Origin: Rhizoclosmatium globosum
Lineage: Eukaryota; Chytridiomycota; Chytridiomycetes; Chytridiales; Chytriomycetaceae
Assembly (NCBI GenBank): GCA_002104985.1
Contig: MCGO01000186.1
Span: 1 to 64,000 of the forward strand
DNA: 64,000 nucleotides
Direction of reading: 5' to 3'
Positions within the stretch are counted from its first letter, which is position 1, and each line of letters begins with the position of its first letter. Positions 44,701-54,910 of the stretch are shown piece after piece. The notes under the pieces were generated by a model that saw only the letters and a program-made list of their open reading frames with translations, was not told the DNA's origin and ran no database searches. The translations under genes were made by a program, and so were the position numbers.

Positions 44701-45612
44701 GAATCAATCTTTGCATTCTGGGATGTTCTGACTTCAACAATCAAGACCGATGTGACAACTTCCATCTCATTCACTGACTTCGCAACATCGCTTCGCCTCA
44801 ACTACCCAACCCTGATTCCTTCCCTCCCTTCCCTCAAAACCGCATTCGCAGACCCATCCAACCCAAACACAGTCACATTCCCCCAATTCCGTAAATACAT
44901 CACAACCCAACTCCCCGAATCCGCAATGAAAGAATCAACCTCCTTCGCACCACTTGAACAAATCTTTGGCCAATTCTGTATCGCCCACGACGCCGAAACA
45001 AACCCCCAATCCCGCGGCCCGATTTCAACCACCCGCATCGCCGAAACAATGACAAACCTCACCGCCGGAAACCTCGCCATCGACCTTTCCGCCCAACACT
45101 ACCTCCACACCCTCGTCACCCTCCCAAACGCCCTCGGCCTCGACGTTCTCGAAACCCTGACAGACCCACGCGTCATACTCCCATACGAGTTCTCAACCCT
45201 CATCAACGCGACATACGATTCCCGCGGAAACCTCCCCCTCCACGCCGCCGCGAAGCTCGCAAGCGACAATTCCCTGATTGTCCGGCATTTACTCATCCAC
45301 GGCGCGGACCCATCGATCGTGACGAGGAAGGGTGGTTGGACGGCGTTGCATATTGCGTCGTGGGTAGGATCTGTTGCGACGCTTGAGGTTTTGTTGGAAG
45401 TTTCGTCGCGGGCTGTTGTTTTGCAGAGGGATGAAGAGGGGTGGACTTGTTTGATGCATGCTGCGCGGTATGGCCATTCCGGGTGTGTGCAAGCGATTTT
45501 GGGGGTGATTGAAGATGTGGAAGGTGTTAAGATGTTGATTGATGAGGCGTTTGAAGTTGCAGTGAAGTTTGGGCAGGAGGAAGTGGCGGGGTTGTTGGAT
45601 GAACGGATTTAA
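41783..45612 (+). CDS. Kinase-like (TKL-type) protein with ankyrin repeats
   Basis: Exons seen include 41783-41923, 41998-42645, one near 42760-42885, 42925-43542, 43598-43970 and 44024-45612, giving over 1,100 residues. The join near 42645 is unresolved by one base. A Ser-rich N-terminal half precedes the kinase-like domain: VVIKRVRTPKKRD with the ATP-binding lysine, PYLKNGNILQYSKL, then LHSLGILHGALRSSNVLVDD. The HRD/HGD catalytic aspartate is alanine, although DFG (VVADFGLWEY) and APEVLRGG are kept. A GNMPFHNTL/DPLQRPSF C-lobe end follows. The C terminus has ankyrin repeats (RGNLPLHAAAKLASDNSLIV; GWTALHIASWVGSVATLEVL; EGWTCLMHAARYGHSGCV). It is probably a pseudokinase scaffold. A 90-bp copy of its exon/intron junction lies at 47847-47940. 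Confidence 0.75.
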
Positions 45613-45756
45613 AATTTGTTTGTGTTGAGAGGTTTTATTTTCCCCGTAGTAGGTGTGACATTCATTAGAAGAGAATTATAGATAAATGTTGGTTTAGATA
45701 ACGTTTCGAATTTTTGTGTTTCATAAAGTGCCAAGAAAGTTGATTAGTTGCTTTAA

Positions 45757-46403
45757 TCATGCTTCTTTACAAAGTCTTTCTGACACCTTCAGATCAATAC
45801 AATCAATACTTTCATATCTCAATCGCAATAACTGCATAGACACAAAATGACAATCGAATAAACTCCATCGATAGTCAATCATAGAAACTGTGCCGTTTAC
45901 AATATCTTCTTGATTCCACCTTTGAATATACGGTTTGCAGATGTTTACATACTTGGTCGGATGCGAATTAGTAATGTTTCAAATGACCCCAAACCAAACG
46001 AGGAACTCACATATAGCCCTAGAAAGCAATATTCAAATAACAGAATCCCTATCTGAATGATAGCAGGCGGTGAATACAGAATGAGAGGTATATCCGCAGC
46101 ATAACGACTTTGGAGGACAACAAGCACGACAGCCCATCCAAAAGCGATCAGAGACAGCGTTGATGCAACAAATTCAAAGTATCTTCGACTTTTGTGTAAG
46201 GCGCTGTTGAGCTCTTCCAGTTGATCATCCGTGGCGTGTGTTTGTGTCTTGGCTGCTGAATCTTGTGAAGGATGTGATTGTTTGAATGCGGAACCACGGC
46301 AGTCAAAGTCAAAGGACTTGAGAAGTACGAATCCGTTGGGAATGTGGGTGATCATGGCTGGATGTGGCAGTGACAGTGTGCACGCAGTGGATGGTGACAT
46401 CAC
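45757..46403 (-). CDS. Two-helix family, copy 1 (divergent, no PY motif)
   Basis: Exon 1 is 46011-46403 and exon 2 is 45757-45951, with a 59-nt intron directly after the second helix, as in the other copies. The hydrophobic segments are YFEFVASTLSLIAFGWAVVL and SPPAIIQIGILLFEYCFLGL. Exon 2 starts YVNICKPYIQRWNQEDIVNG, matching the family pattern Y-V-x-I-x-x-x-x-x-x-W-x-x-E-D-x-x-x-G. PPxY and LPxY are absent, and the C terminus is different (VSERLCKEA). An inner ATG at 46355 (MITHIPNGF) is an alternative start. This is the outermost copy, next to the kinase-like gene. Confidence 0.6.
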
Positions 46404-46497
46404 AGAATTTTATGACAGAGATCTGAGAAAGTAGGCCAGAGCAGATGAAAGGATGTATGTACATATACTTTATGGCTATAACACTTCCGTAACTGCT

Positions 46498-47385
46498 TCA
46501 TTCAGCTCTACCTCTGTATTCTGGTAAAAATACGACAGGCATCAGCTCTTGGACCTCAGACCTCTCGAAAATACCAATCTTGACATTAATGAACGTAGAT
46601 AACACATTGGCTTTGCGCTTTTGCAAGGTGAAGAACAAGTTGATGTTCTCGTCATGACAGCTTTTGTTGAATCGACGAACAAATGCGTCCACAACCCCAA
46701 CGTACTAAAATATCAATGAATCAATTAACGAATTAAGCTAAAAACTGTAAGATTGTCCTGTTACCTTTGCACTGATTTCAACAGACGGCATCAGTCCATA
46801 CACAATCAAGGGTATAATAACCAAAGAGAATCCAGCCCATAACCGATCGTGAGCGTAAATAAATACTGCTGTGGCCGATACAATACAGACGACAGCCGTG
46901 ATTATGACGAAAGAGCCATAATAACGCAAAAGCCAAATACTCTTGATCGACTCTGGCGAACTCAAGAGCTCATTCAATTCCCGCATTTTAGACTCGTATT
47001 TCTCAGGGGAGATAATGTGGTGCAAAATAGTTGGGCACGATGTTTTAAAGAAATTTGGTTGACTATCAATTCGCATTGTCACGGTCTCCAGTAATATCAT
47101 TCCTGGTGGTCTATGACCATCGTATTCTGGAGGAGGTTCAGAAGGAACTCGATTAATGCGGGCAGCTGATCTTCGAGGCACTTCGTTGCCCTCTGGTTCT
47201 TCGATTCCGATATTGACGACATCAGAGTTGTTTTCGCGATTGGCAGGATCTGGGGTTTGTATGCTTGGATTGTCATCGCTTTCATATTCGTACTTGACGT
47301 CAGCCTCGCTGTGTCCTTTGTACACACTAGAGGCCTCCACTGCATCAGCCGCATTTGGTGAAGGTGATGGCGCTGGAGTGGACAT
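46498..47385 (-). CDS. PY-motif two-helix membrane protein, copy 2
   Basis: Exons 46765-47385 and 46498-46704 encode 275 residues. The N-terminal tail has acidic stretches and SEPPPEYDG (PPxY). A conserved block follows (PNFFKTSCPTILHHIISPEK; ELNELLSSPESIKSI), then two helices (YGSFVIITAVVCIVSATAVF and AGFSLVIIPLIVYGL). Exon 2 (YVGVVDAFVRRFNKS) ends VFLPEYRGRAE with LPxY. Both tails would face the cytosol for a two-helix hairpin, placing both PY motifs where a WW-domain ligase could bind. Its N-terminal and C-terminal tail segments have been copied into the chimera at 48135-49307. Confidence 0.75.
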
Positions 47386-47576
47386 TGTAAACTAGATATG
47401 AGGACGTTGATTGCGGCGATTGGAAGTTGGTGGTATTAAATTGAGCACGCTTTCCAACGATTGGGCTTGCCTTGAGTGCTCAAACGGTCACCTTTACAGA
47501 ACAGCGCAAGACAACCAGACTTTAATAGATCTCACGCATCACATAGAAGATAAAGTCGCCATATACCTTCAAGCAG

Positions 47577-47840
47577 CTAGGCAGCATACTCTGGCAAGTT
47601 CTCTCCCATCACATTACGAACAGTATCGCCCATAACTCCTTGTCTTTCAAATACAAGCAGCTGTGCATTGATACGACCAAAGTCCTTTGGATCCCCTTGA
47701 AAATTCTTTATATTGTGAAACAGATTTACTCCCTGAGCATCATCCTCTTGAGTCCATTTCTTTGCAAACTCAGAAACAATCTCGATGTATTAATGCATCC
47801 ATTAAATCGATAATGCTAATCCATACATCCCAGGAATCAA
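47577..47840 (-). pseudogene. Remnant of a PY-motif family copy
   Basis: The second exon of a family member is readable (YIEIVSEFAKKWTQEDDAQG to ENLPEYAA, LPxY kept), with a few codons of the second helix (ILLIPGMYGL). It then breaks off at about 47840 into a plus-strand kinase fragment. The 47333-47790 segment closely resembles 49990-50440 around copy 3, so this is the truncated twin of copy 3 produced by segmental duplication. Confidence 0.65.
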
Positions 47841-47846
47841 CAGAAT

Positions 47847-47940
47847 AATGATTGACGGTTTAGCGAGAAATGGATGGGGACGATGGACAGCCCCAGAAGT
47901 CCTTCGTGGAGGTAACAACTATCCTTCCCCAATATTCGTT
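47847..47940 (+). repeat. Duplicated kinase-gene fragment
   Basis: About 90 bp nearly identical to 43908-43998 of the kinase-like gene, covering IDGLARNGW through APEVLRGG and the first bases of the following intron (GGTAACAACTA versus GGTAATAATTA). It lies on the plus strand inside the minus-strand array, at the break of the remnant copy. Confidence 0.8.
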
Positions 47941-48134
47941 TGTTTGTATTGGAAGTGGTGCCCGGGGCGTGCGGTGGAAACGGAGGTCGGGATGGAGTCG
48001 GAGGCGTGGGAGTATAATGGTGACATGCAGGGTGACATGTGTAGGCTTTTACGACAGAGATCTGAGAAAGATGGACAGAGCAGATGGAAATATATGTACA
48101 TAGACTTTATAGCTTTAACTTTTCCACATCTGCT

Positions 48135-49307
48135 TCATTCAGCTCTACCTCTGTATTCTGGTAAAATTGGCACGGTATCCACTCCTGGTGGTCTATGGTC
48201 ATCGTATTCTGGGGGAGGTTCAGAAAGAACTCGATTAATACGGGCAGCTGATGGTCCTTCGATTCCGATATTGACGACATCAGAGTTGTTTTCGCGATTG
48301 GCAGGAGCTGTTGGATTGTCATTGCTTTCATATTCGTGCTTGATGTCAGCCTCGCTGAGTCCTTCGTACACACTAGAAGCAGTCTTTCTGCTCTGAGTCT
48401 GGATAGCTCTCAACTCGAGGGCATCAACAAGAACCTGCTTGGAGTTGACACCAGCAACCTTGTTAACGAACTTTGGCTGGGTCTCGACAATCTCGAGGAC
48501 GGCATCGGCGAGGCCGGAGTAGGAGATTTGGTTGGTGAGGCCGGTCAAGGTCTTCTCGCCGGCTTCGTCGTAGACAAAGACATCGTTGGGCTTCGAGGTC
48601 TCGATCAAGGTTGGTGGACGCTAATAGATAGGTATAATATTTGTCAGTTTTTGTTGTGTTGCGCCAATTAGGGTTTTTGGAAAGGAAACGTGTCAGCCAT
48701 AAGAATTTTTGAATGGTTGTTTGCCAGAGTGATGGTTTGATCCCTACTGGCTTTCACGATCCGATAGGAAGAGATAGTCGGCCATATGTACTTACGAAGA
48801 CAGTGTACTTGATGTTGACATGCTTAGCGACGAGCTCGACCAAGTCCTTCTCGGCGTGGATAAGCTCAGCGTAGAGAGCTCTCTCCAATAATGGAGCAGT
48901 TGGCCTAGCACCCTCAGCAGAGACGAGGTAGATATGCTTGAACTTGTATCCGTGGACCTAGATAGGTGCAGTTTTTTAGAGATCTAACCCTTCCCTCCAA
49001 TTTATTGCCAATTTATGATCAAAGATACCGTGTTGGCCTCAACGTAGGCAGCAACACGCTTGACGGCGTGGTGGGCAGCCTGGTGGTGCTCGGCACCTCC
49101 GGCAATGACAACAACGTCGGCCTTGACGAGGAGCTCGTCAAGGGTGTTGGCAACGGAGAATTTCTTGGCCTCGGTGAAGGTCTTATTCTGATTCCCGAGG
49201 GCAACGACGCGGTGGCCGTTCTGGAGGGCGTTGCCAACGAACTGGGCGGAGGTCTTGGAGTTGGTCTCGAAGACGGCGATGGTGTGCTTGGGGCGGAAGA
49301 AATGCAT
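48135..49307 (-). CDS. NAD(P)-binding protein fused to PY-motif tails (chimera)
   Basis: Exons 49029-49307, 48796-48957 and 48135-48620 encode 308 residues in phase. The first about 210 residues look like an NmrA/SDR-type Rossmann protein: HTIAVFETNSKTSAQFVGNA, ALGNQNKT, ADVVVIAGGAEHHQA, FKHIYLVSAEGARPTAP, YTVFRPPTLIE and NQISYSGLADAVLEI. From about residue 220 the sequence switches to the tail of array copy 2 (SSVYEGLSEADIKHEYESND; PPPEYDDHRPPG) and ends ILPEYRGRAE, the same C terminus as copy 2. Both membrane helices are missing, but both PY motifs remain. Codons in the Rossmann part are GC-rich (GCC, AAG, GTC), unlike the tail, supporting fusion of two sources. Confidence 0.7.
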
Positions 49308-49399
49308 TTGAAGTGGTTGGGTTTTGAATGTGGGTTTTCTGATGGCGTTTTCACTTTTTGGCTACTGAGGGAGACACCATCTAATCCTTTTTCTGCCAT

Positions 49400-50231
49400 T
49401 TAACATTTTCCGAGAAAAGAATGCGCACAAGGGTCGTGTAGTCATTGAAATATTACGACGCTTATCAGACACAGTACAGCCACAATCAGTCTTTTTTAAG
49501 AATAATACGAGATAAAGAAGAGAGGAAGAGAGAGAATTTAAGCTCAAACGAAAAGAGGGACTTCTCTGATTAGAAGATGATAGCAAAAGTAGACTAAGTC
49601 CGCACATACTGTAAGCCAAAGATGTTCACCATTCTCACCCTTTCAACCATCATCTCTTCTTAGATCCCTTTCTCATCGAAGTTAGAAAACAAGCTACGAT
49701 CCTATGGCACTCATCTCGATTGCCCCTCATCGTGTTCTTAAAATTCATCCCGTGAATCTTGAACTTCAGAACTTCGTGATTTCTCGTTTAGGCTCTATGG
49801 TTTCTGAAGACAGCAGAGAATGAAGTAGCTCAAACTTAAAAAGGAAGTTCAGTATCTCGGACAGAGTTAATATTTATCACTTCAAACAATGCTCGTTCAC
49901 ACCTTCAGGACATGACAGACACTCTTATCTTTTTTTTCTCCAATACTTTGCTTAAGGATCGTACAGTTTAGATGACTATCTGGACCGTGCAAGGCTTCCA
50001 CTCCATCAGCCGCATTTGGTGTAGATGATGCCGCTGGAGTGGACATTGTAAACTAGATATGAGGACTATTGATTGTTGGCAGTCTACATTTAATTGGGCC
50101 AGCTTTCCAGCAATTGGGCTTGCCTTGAGTGCTCAAACGGCCACCTTCAAAACATAACAAACAATAACCAGATTTTAATACATTTCAAGCATCACATAGA
50201 AGATAAAATTTACTATATTCTATTGGTACAA
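49400..50231. other. Intergenic within the array
   Basis: No gene is supported. The right half (from about 49990) is a diverged duplicate of the 5' flank at 47333-47480, sharing GTGGACATTGTAAACTAGA and TTGGGCTTGCCTTGAGTGCT. The left half shows nothing recognisable. Confidence 0.6.
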
Positions 50232-51064
50232 CTAGACTGCATACTCTGGCAAGTTTTCTCCCATCACGTTGCGAACAGCATCACCCATGACTCCCAGTCT
50301 TTCAAATACAAGCAATTGGATATTGATTCGACCAAAGTCTTTGGAATCCCCTTGAATCTTTTTGACGTCGTAAAACAGATTTACTCCCTGACCATCATCC
50401 TCTTGAGTCCACTTCTTTGCAAATTCTTGAACAATCTCGATGTACTTATGGAGTGACAAAGAAGGTTAGAATGGATTTGTTGGCACAATTGCTTAAATAT
50501 AGTGCACCACTCCACCCTTACCTTAACATCCGTCGATAGAGATAACCCATACATCCCGGGAATCAACATAATAATGAAAGCATATGCACCGCTTGTTCCT
50601 CCAATCGCAAAGAATATTGAAAACGACAGCACCAAACACACAGCTATGATTCCAAACCCAATCCATCGAAACCGTTTGAAATACTCCATGCTTTTCAAAC
50701 TTTCATCTGTATTCAGTTTCTCGTTCAACTCATTGATGCGGTTCAGATACGTCAGATTGGGGATCTTGTCTTCCAATCGAGCTGGTCTTTGTGGACTAAA
50801 GAAAGCAGGCTTGCTTTCAAAGTCTATTTTTACAACAGCGAGTAGATTGGCACCGATTGGGATGGGGCCATCATAGTCGGGAGGAGGTTCGACTTGTGTT
50901 TGAAGCGAAGTTGAATTGAGGTTATCTATGTCGATGGCAGCGGCAGCCTGTGGTTCCCGTAGCTCGATCTGCTCAACTGCTTCAAAGGGAGGCGGATTGA
51001 TGGTCGCCTGGGGTGGTTGATGGGGAGCGGATCGAGTTGTGGTGTTGATTTGGAATTGAATCAT
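50232..51064 (-). CDS. PY-motif two-helix membrane protein, copy 3
   Basis: Exons 50522-51064 and 50232-50444 (77-nt intron) encode 251 residues. The N tail contains EPPPDYDGPIP (PPxY). The conserved block FFSPQRPARLEDKIPNLTYL and ELNEKLNTDESLKSMEYF follows. The helices are WIGFGIIAVCLVLSFSIFFA and YAFIIMLIPGMYGLSL. Exon 2 starts YIEIVQEFAKKWTQEDDGQG and ends ENLPEYAV (LPxY). It is intact, and is the best match of the remnant at 47577-47840. Confidence 0.75.
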
Positions 51065-51122
51065 GTTTAGTTTTAAGTTTTGTGCGACAACAGCATTTAA
51101 TTCTTTTCGTAAATGAGGTATA

Positions 51123-51879
51123 TTATACGGGGCTATACATGGGCAATTCCTCTGTCACTAATGGTTCGCCTGGAACCCTTCTTTCGTAAATCAGAAGCAC
51201 AACATCTGTTCTCGACTGTTGCTGTTGCGATCGAACTGAGTGATGTCTATATATCAAGTTGATTCCTTGGGCCGCATCTTCGTCCGACCACTTCTTGGCA
51301 AACCCTTCCACAATCGTTACGTACTGTTGAATTGAGGTCAGCCAGTTGATCACTACCATCGAAACATACCTGTGCAGTCATGGGAACCCAAATTCCATAA
51401 ATAACGGGAATCACAAGTAACGCATAGCCATACACCTCTGTTGTGACAAGATCAATTACGAGAGCAGTAACAAGGGTGACAGCCAGCAATACAAGCCAAA
51501 TTACACGCAATCGAGTCAAATGCTTTATACTATCCAAACTTGCTTTCGTGTTGAGGTGTTGGTTCAACTCAGTCATTCGTGCCAGGTACAGGTTGTATGG
51601 GATCTTGCCATCAAGGCGATCAGGCAGCCGGGTATTAAAGAAGTTTGGTTCCTTGTCAAACTGCATTCTGACTGCGGCAAGCAGAACATTGTTGGTTGAA
51701 GGAGGGTTGTCATACAAAGGAGGAGTTGTGTCAAGGGGTGGCAGAACGTTGATCGCAAGAGTTTCTCGAGTTGGTCTCTGAGAGAGTTGATCTAGGTGAT
51801 CAATTGATGGTGGTTCGGAGCTAGGTTGCCGCTCCGGTGGGGTATTGGAAAGTGGAGGGTTGTTCTGAGGGTTGCTCAT
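51123..51879 (-). CDS. PY-motif two-helix membrane protein, copy 4
   Basis: Exons 51370-51879 and 51123-51323 (46-nt intron) encode 236 residues. The PPxY motif is in TTPPLYDNPPS. The conserved block reads EPNFFNTRLPDRLDGKIPYN and ELNQHLNTKASLDSIKHL. The helices are VIWLVLLAVTLVTALVIDLV and GYALLVIPVIYGIWVPM. Exon 2 begins YVTIVEGFAKKWSDEDAAQG and ends ELPMYSPV (LPxY). It is intact. Confidence 0.75.
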
Positions 51880-51972
51880 TTGGCTTTGAAATCTCAGGTG
51901 TGGCGCGTGCCTCTTTTCCCTTTATCAGTTTCATAGACGTAAAAGCATTAAGAAAAGAATAATGCATGAGAT

Positions 51973-52637
51973 TTAAATTTGTTCTTCTACGTAATTGGGC
52001 AATTCTTCAATATCCACTCCAACTTGATCTGAAGCTTTTCCATAGACATGTAGATTAAGTTCAATGATGCGTCCTCTTGAGTCCATTTCTTGGCGAAGTC
52101 CTCAACAATGGCGACAAACTTAAAACAAGAAATGAATAAGAAGAGAGAAAAGAAGATAATACAACAGTACCTTTTCGTGTCTGGGTACAAGAATCGCATA
52201 AAGTGCAGGTACACTCAACAACGCAAATCCATAAGCAACTTTAACGATTGACAAGATCAAAAATCCTGCTGCAATCGAAACCAAGACCAGTGTGATTCCA
52301 AGTGCAAACACTTGACCCAAATACGTCATACTCCGCAAGCTTGCTTTTGTGTTTAAGTGCTGATTCAGCTCCTGCATCCGATGGAGATACACATTGTAAG
52401 GGACCTTTCCGTCAAGGCGCCTTGGAAGCCTGGTGTTGAAGAAATTCGGTTCATTGTTGATATGGAACTTGATGGCAGCAAGCAGAACGGTGCCGGCAGG
52501 TACTGGACCGTCATATTGGGGAGGGGCTTCGATAGGAGAAATATCAAGAACAGCATCGGATTGAATCTGCTGAAGCTCTATCTCTTCGACGGTTTTGCAG
52601 GAGGACCAGCGGCAGGTTGAGGCTGTTCTGTGGTCAT
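51973..52637 (-). CDS. PY-motif two-helix membrane protein, copy 5, frame-broken
   Basis: Exons 52171-52637 and 51973-52118. The start MTTEQPQPAAGPPAK matches the MTT/MAT starts of copies 6 and 7. The frame then breaks in an A-run before VEEIELQQIQSDAV, as if one A were missing. PPxY is in EAPPQYDGPVP. The block EPNFFNTRLPRRLDGKVPYN and two helices (GITLVLVSIAAGFLILSI and YGFALLSVPALYAILVP) are kept. Exon 2 (FVAIVEDFAKKWTQEDASL) breaks once more before ending DIEELPNYVEEQI (LPxY). Both breaks have the polarity of one lost base. Confidence 0.65.
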
Positions 52638-52937
52638 TTTCACTCAATTTAAAAGACCCATTCAGCCGCCACGCCACGTGCTTATGGCAATCAAATCTTC
52701 AGTGGAGACATACAACGCTATACACAAAAAGTTCAATTAAAGGATAAAAGGCGAGTTGGCGGTTAATGAGCAACCAACAGCAACACCAACTTCAACTCTC
52801 AATAACGAAGTTAACCTAAATAGAAGAGAAACCCCTCTTGTCTGGCTTCATGAGCACAAACATCACAAAAAGTGGACAATTCTGTGTATAGCACTATCAA
52901 AAACTATAAATGTATGATATATTTAACATTACGATGA

Positions 52938-53749
52938 TTACGCGGGTGTGTAAGTTGGCAAATCCTCAAGAACTTCCGTTCCACCTCCAGTCGGAGTCTT
53001 TTCAAAAATCAGCAAAGCAAGACTAGTCCTCGTCTCTTGCCTATCAGGCTGAATTTTCTTCACTATATACACCAAATTATGTCCAAGAACTTCATCTTCC
53101 TCCGTCCATTTCAGTGCAAAGTCTTCCACAATCGAAACATACTGAATGCAGTGTGCGTTAGATTTCAAACCCAAGAATACAACAAGCAAAAAACCCCCCC
53201 ACTCACCTGTGCACTCATAGGAACCAACATCCCATACCCAATCGGAATCAAAATCAACGCAAACACATAAGACGCCTTCGTAAACAAATTCACAATCAAC
53301 GCCGTCGCAACACAAACAACAAACAGAATCGTCCCAATCAACCGCAACCTCGCCAAATTCTTCATACTGTTCAAGCTTGCGTTCGTGTTCAAGTGGGTAT
53401 TGAGTTCCGTCATTCTGTGCAGGTACGTGTTAAATGGGATCTTTCCTTCAAGGCGATCGGGGCGGCGGGTGTCGAAGAAGGTTGGCTGCTTGTCAAAGGC
53501 CATGCGAACTACGCAGAGGAGTGTTGTGTTTAGCGGTGTTGGGCCGTCGTAGGTTGGAGGGGCTTCGATTGGGGAGACAGTGGGAGACAGTTGCTGGTTG
53601 GCTTGTGGTGGCACTGCATCACTAATTGCGATAACTGTTTGAGATGGACGAGGTTCGGATTGTTCAGTTGTTTCAAATGGTGGTGGATTGGTACTTGGGG
53701 AAGGCTGAGGAGGCGAAATGGTGGGCGTCGGTGGTGATGCAGTAGTCAT
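52938..53749 (-). CDS. PY-motif two-helix membrane protein, copy 6
   Basis: Exons 53207-53749 and 52938-53141 encode 248 residues. The Pro-rich N tail carries EAPPTYDGPTP (PPxY). The conserved block is QPTFFDTRRPDRLEGKIPFN and ELNTHLNTNASLNSMKNL. The helices are IGTILFVVCVATALIVNLF and YVFALILIPIGYGMLVPM. Exon 2 starts YVSIVEDFALKWTEEDEVLG, continues LVYIVKKIQPDRQETRTSLA and ends EDLPTYTPA (LPxY). It is intact. Confidence 0.75.
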
Positions 53750-53815
53750 GGTTTCGATCAATTTCTCATCCAAGAAAATAATAGTTGTTATACGTGAATT
53801 TATGCATCAAATCAA

Positions 53816-54596
53816 TTAAACTGGTGAGTAGGTCGGCAGGTCTTCGATAGCTTCAGCTCGTCTACCAGTTTCTGCAATCACAGTCTTCTCAAATATCAGC
53901 AACACAACATCAATTCTTGTCTGCTGTCTCTCTGGTCGAATCTTTTGCACTTCATACACTAAACTATTTCCAAGAAGTGCATCTTCTTCCGTCCACTTCT
54001 TCGCAAAGTTCTCCACAATTGAAACATACTATCGTATAATAGATCAGTAGATTAAAAGAGAGTTGGATTGTACATACCTGAGCATTCATTGGAACCAACA
54101 TACTGTATATAAACGGAATCAATATCAACGCGAAAATCAGCTGTGATTTGATGACCAAGAACACAACCACAGCAGTCACAACACAAACTCCAAACAACAC
54201 CGACCCGATGATCCTAAATCGTGCCAAATACTTCATACTGTTTAAACTGGCTTTCGTGTTTAGGTGAAGGTTCAATTCTGTCATTCGGTGGAGGTAGGTG
54301 TTATATTCGACTTTGCCTGCAAGGAGATCTGGGCGGTGCGTGTCAAAGAAGGTTGGTTCTTTGTCGAAATTTATGCTAACTCCGCAAAGTAGGACAGTGC
54401 CGACTGGTACCGGGCCGTCGTAGGTTGGAGGGGCTTCGGGAGACAGTGTGTCAATAGGTGGTGGCGGATCATTGTCAATGGAAACCGTAGTTTGTGACTG
54501 CTGAGCTTCGGTTTGATTTACAGTTTCGATTGTTGGAGGATCAGATGAGGAGAGAGGCTGCTGCGTTCGAGAGGTATCGGTGGTTGTTGTTGCCAT
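53816..54596 (-). CDS. PY-motif two-helix membrane protein, copy 7
   Basis: Exons 54078-54596 and 53816-54028 (49-nt intron) encode 243 residues, starting MATTTTDTSRTQQPL. PPxY is in EAPPTYDGPVP. The block EPTFFDTHRPDLLAGKVEYN and ELNLHLNTKASLNSMKYL precedes the helices IIGSVLFGVCVVTAVVVFLV and IFALILIPFIYSMLVPM. Exon 2 is YVSIVENFAKKWTEEDALLG to EDLPTYSPV (LPxY). The frame is open further upstream, but the ATG at 54596 matches the paralogues. Confidence 0.75.
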
Positions 54597-54910
54597 TTGG
54601 ATTTCGAAATCGGATGAGGTTTTGTACCCGTGCGAAAAAAGTTTGATTTCAAACTGGACCTCTTTTGCGGTTATTTTCGATTTACGTTTATTCATTGTTT
54701 CTGATATAGCGGGGAAAAGTGTTGGGAAAATGCCCATAATGACGTACAATAAGAGATTTTAAACCAAGGAAAACTACAGCCAATATTTTATATAAAGTGC
54801 AAAAAACCAACTCTCAATAGCTGGTACGAAGAACCATAGTTCTCCCTTTATTTCTTATTTAACAGAATGGCATTGATGCTGAATCATGCAGCATCACTGA
54901 AACAAAGCAA

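Noticed and set aside
48700..48770. Second tRNA-like B box (GGTTTGATCCC) in the chimera's intron
   Set aside because: No A box at the required distance. Probably chance.
48966..49403. Plus-strand 145-residue ORF over the NAD(P)-binding gene
   Set aside because: Antisense to the GC-rich first exon of the chimera. It is Gly/Val-rich, a typical shadow frame.
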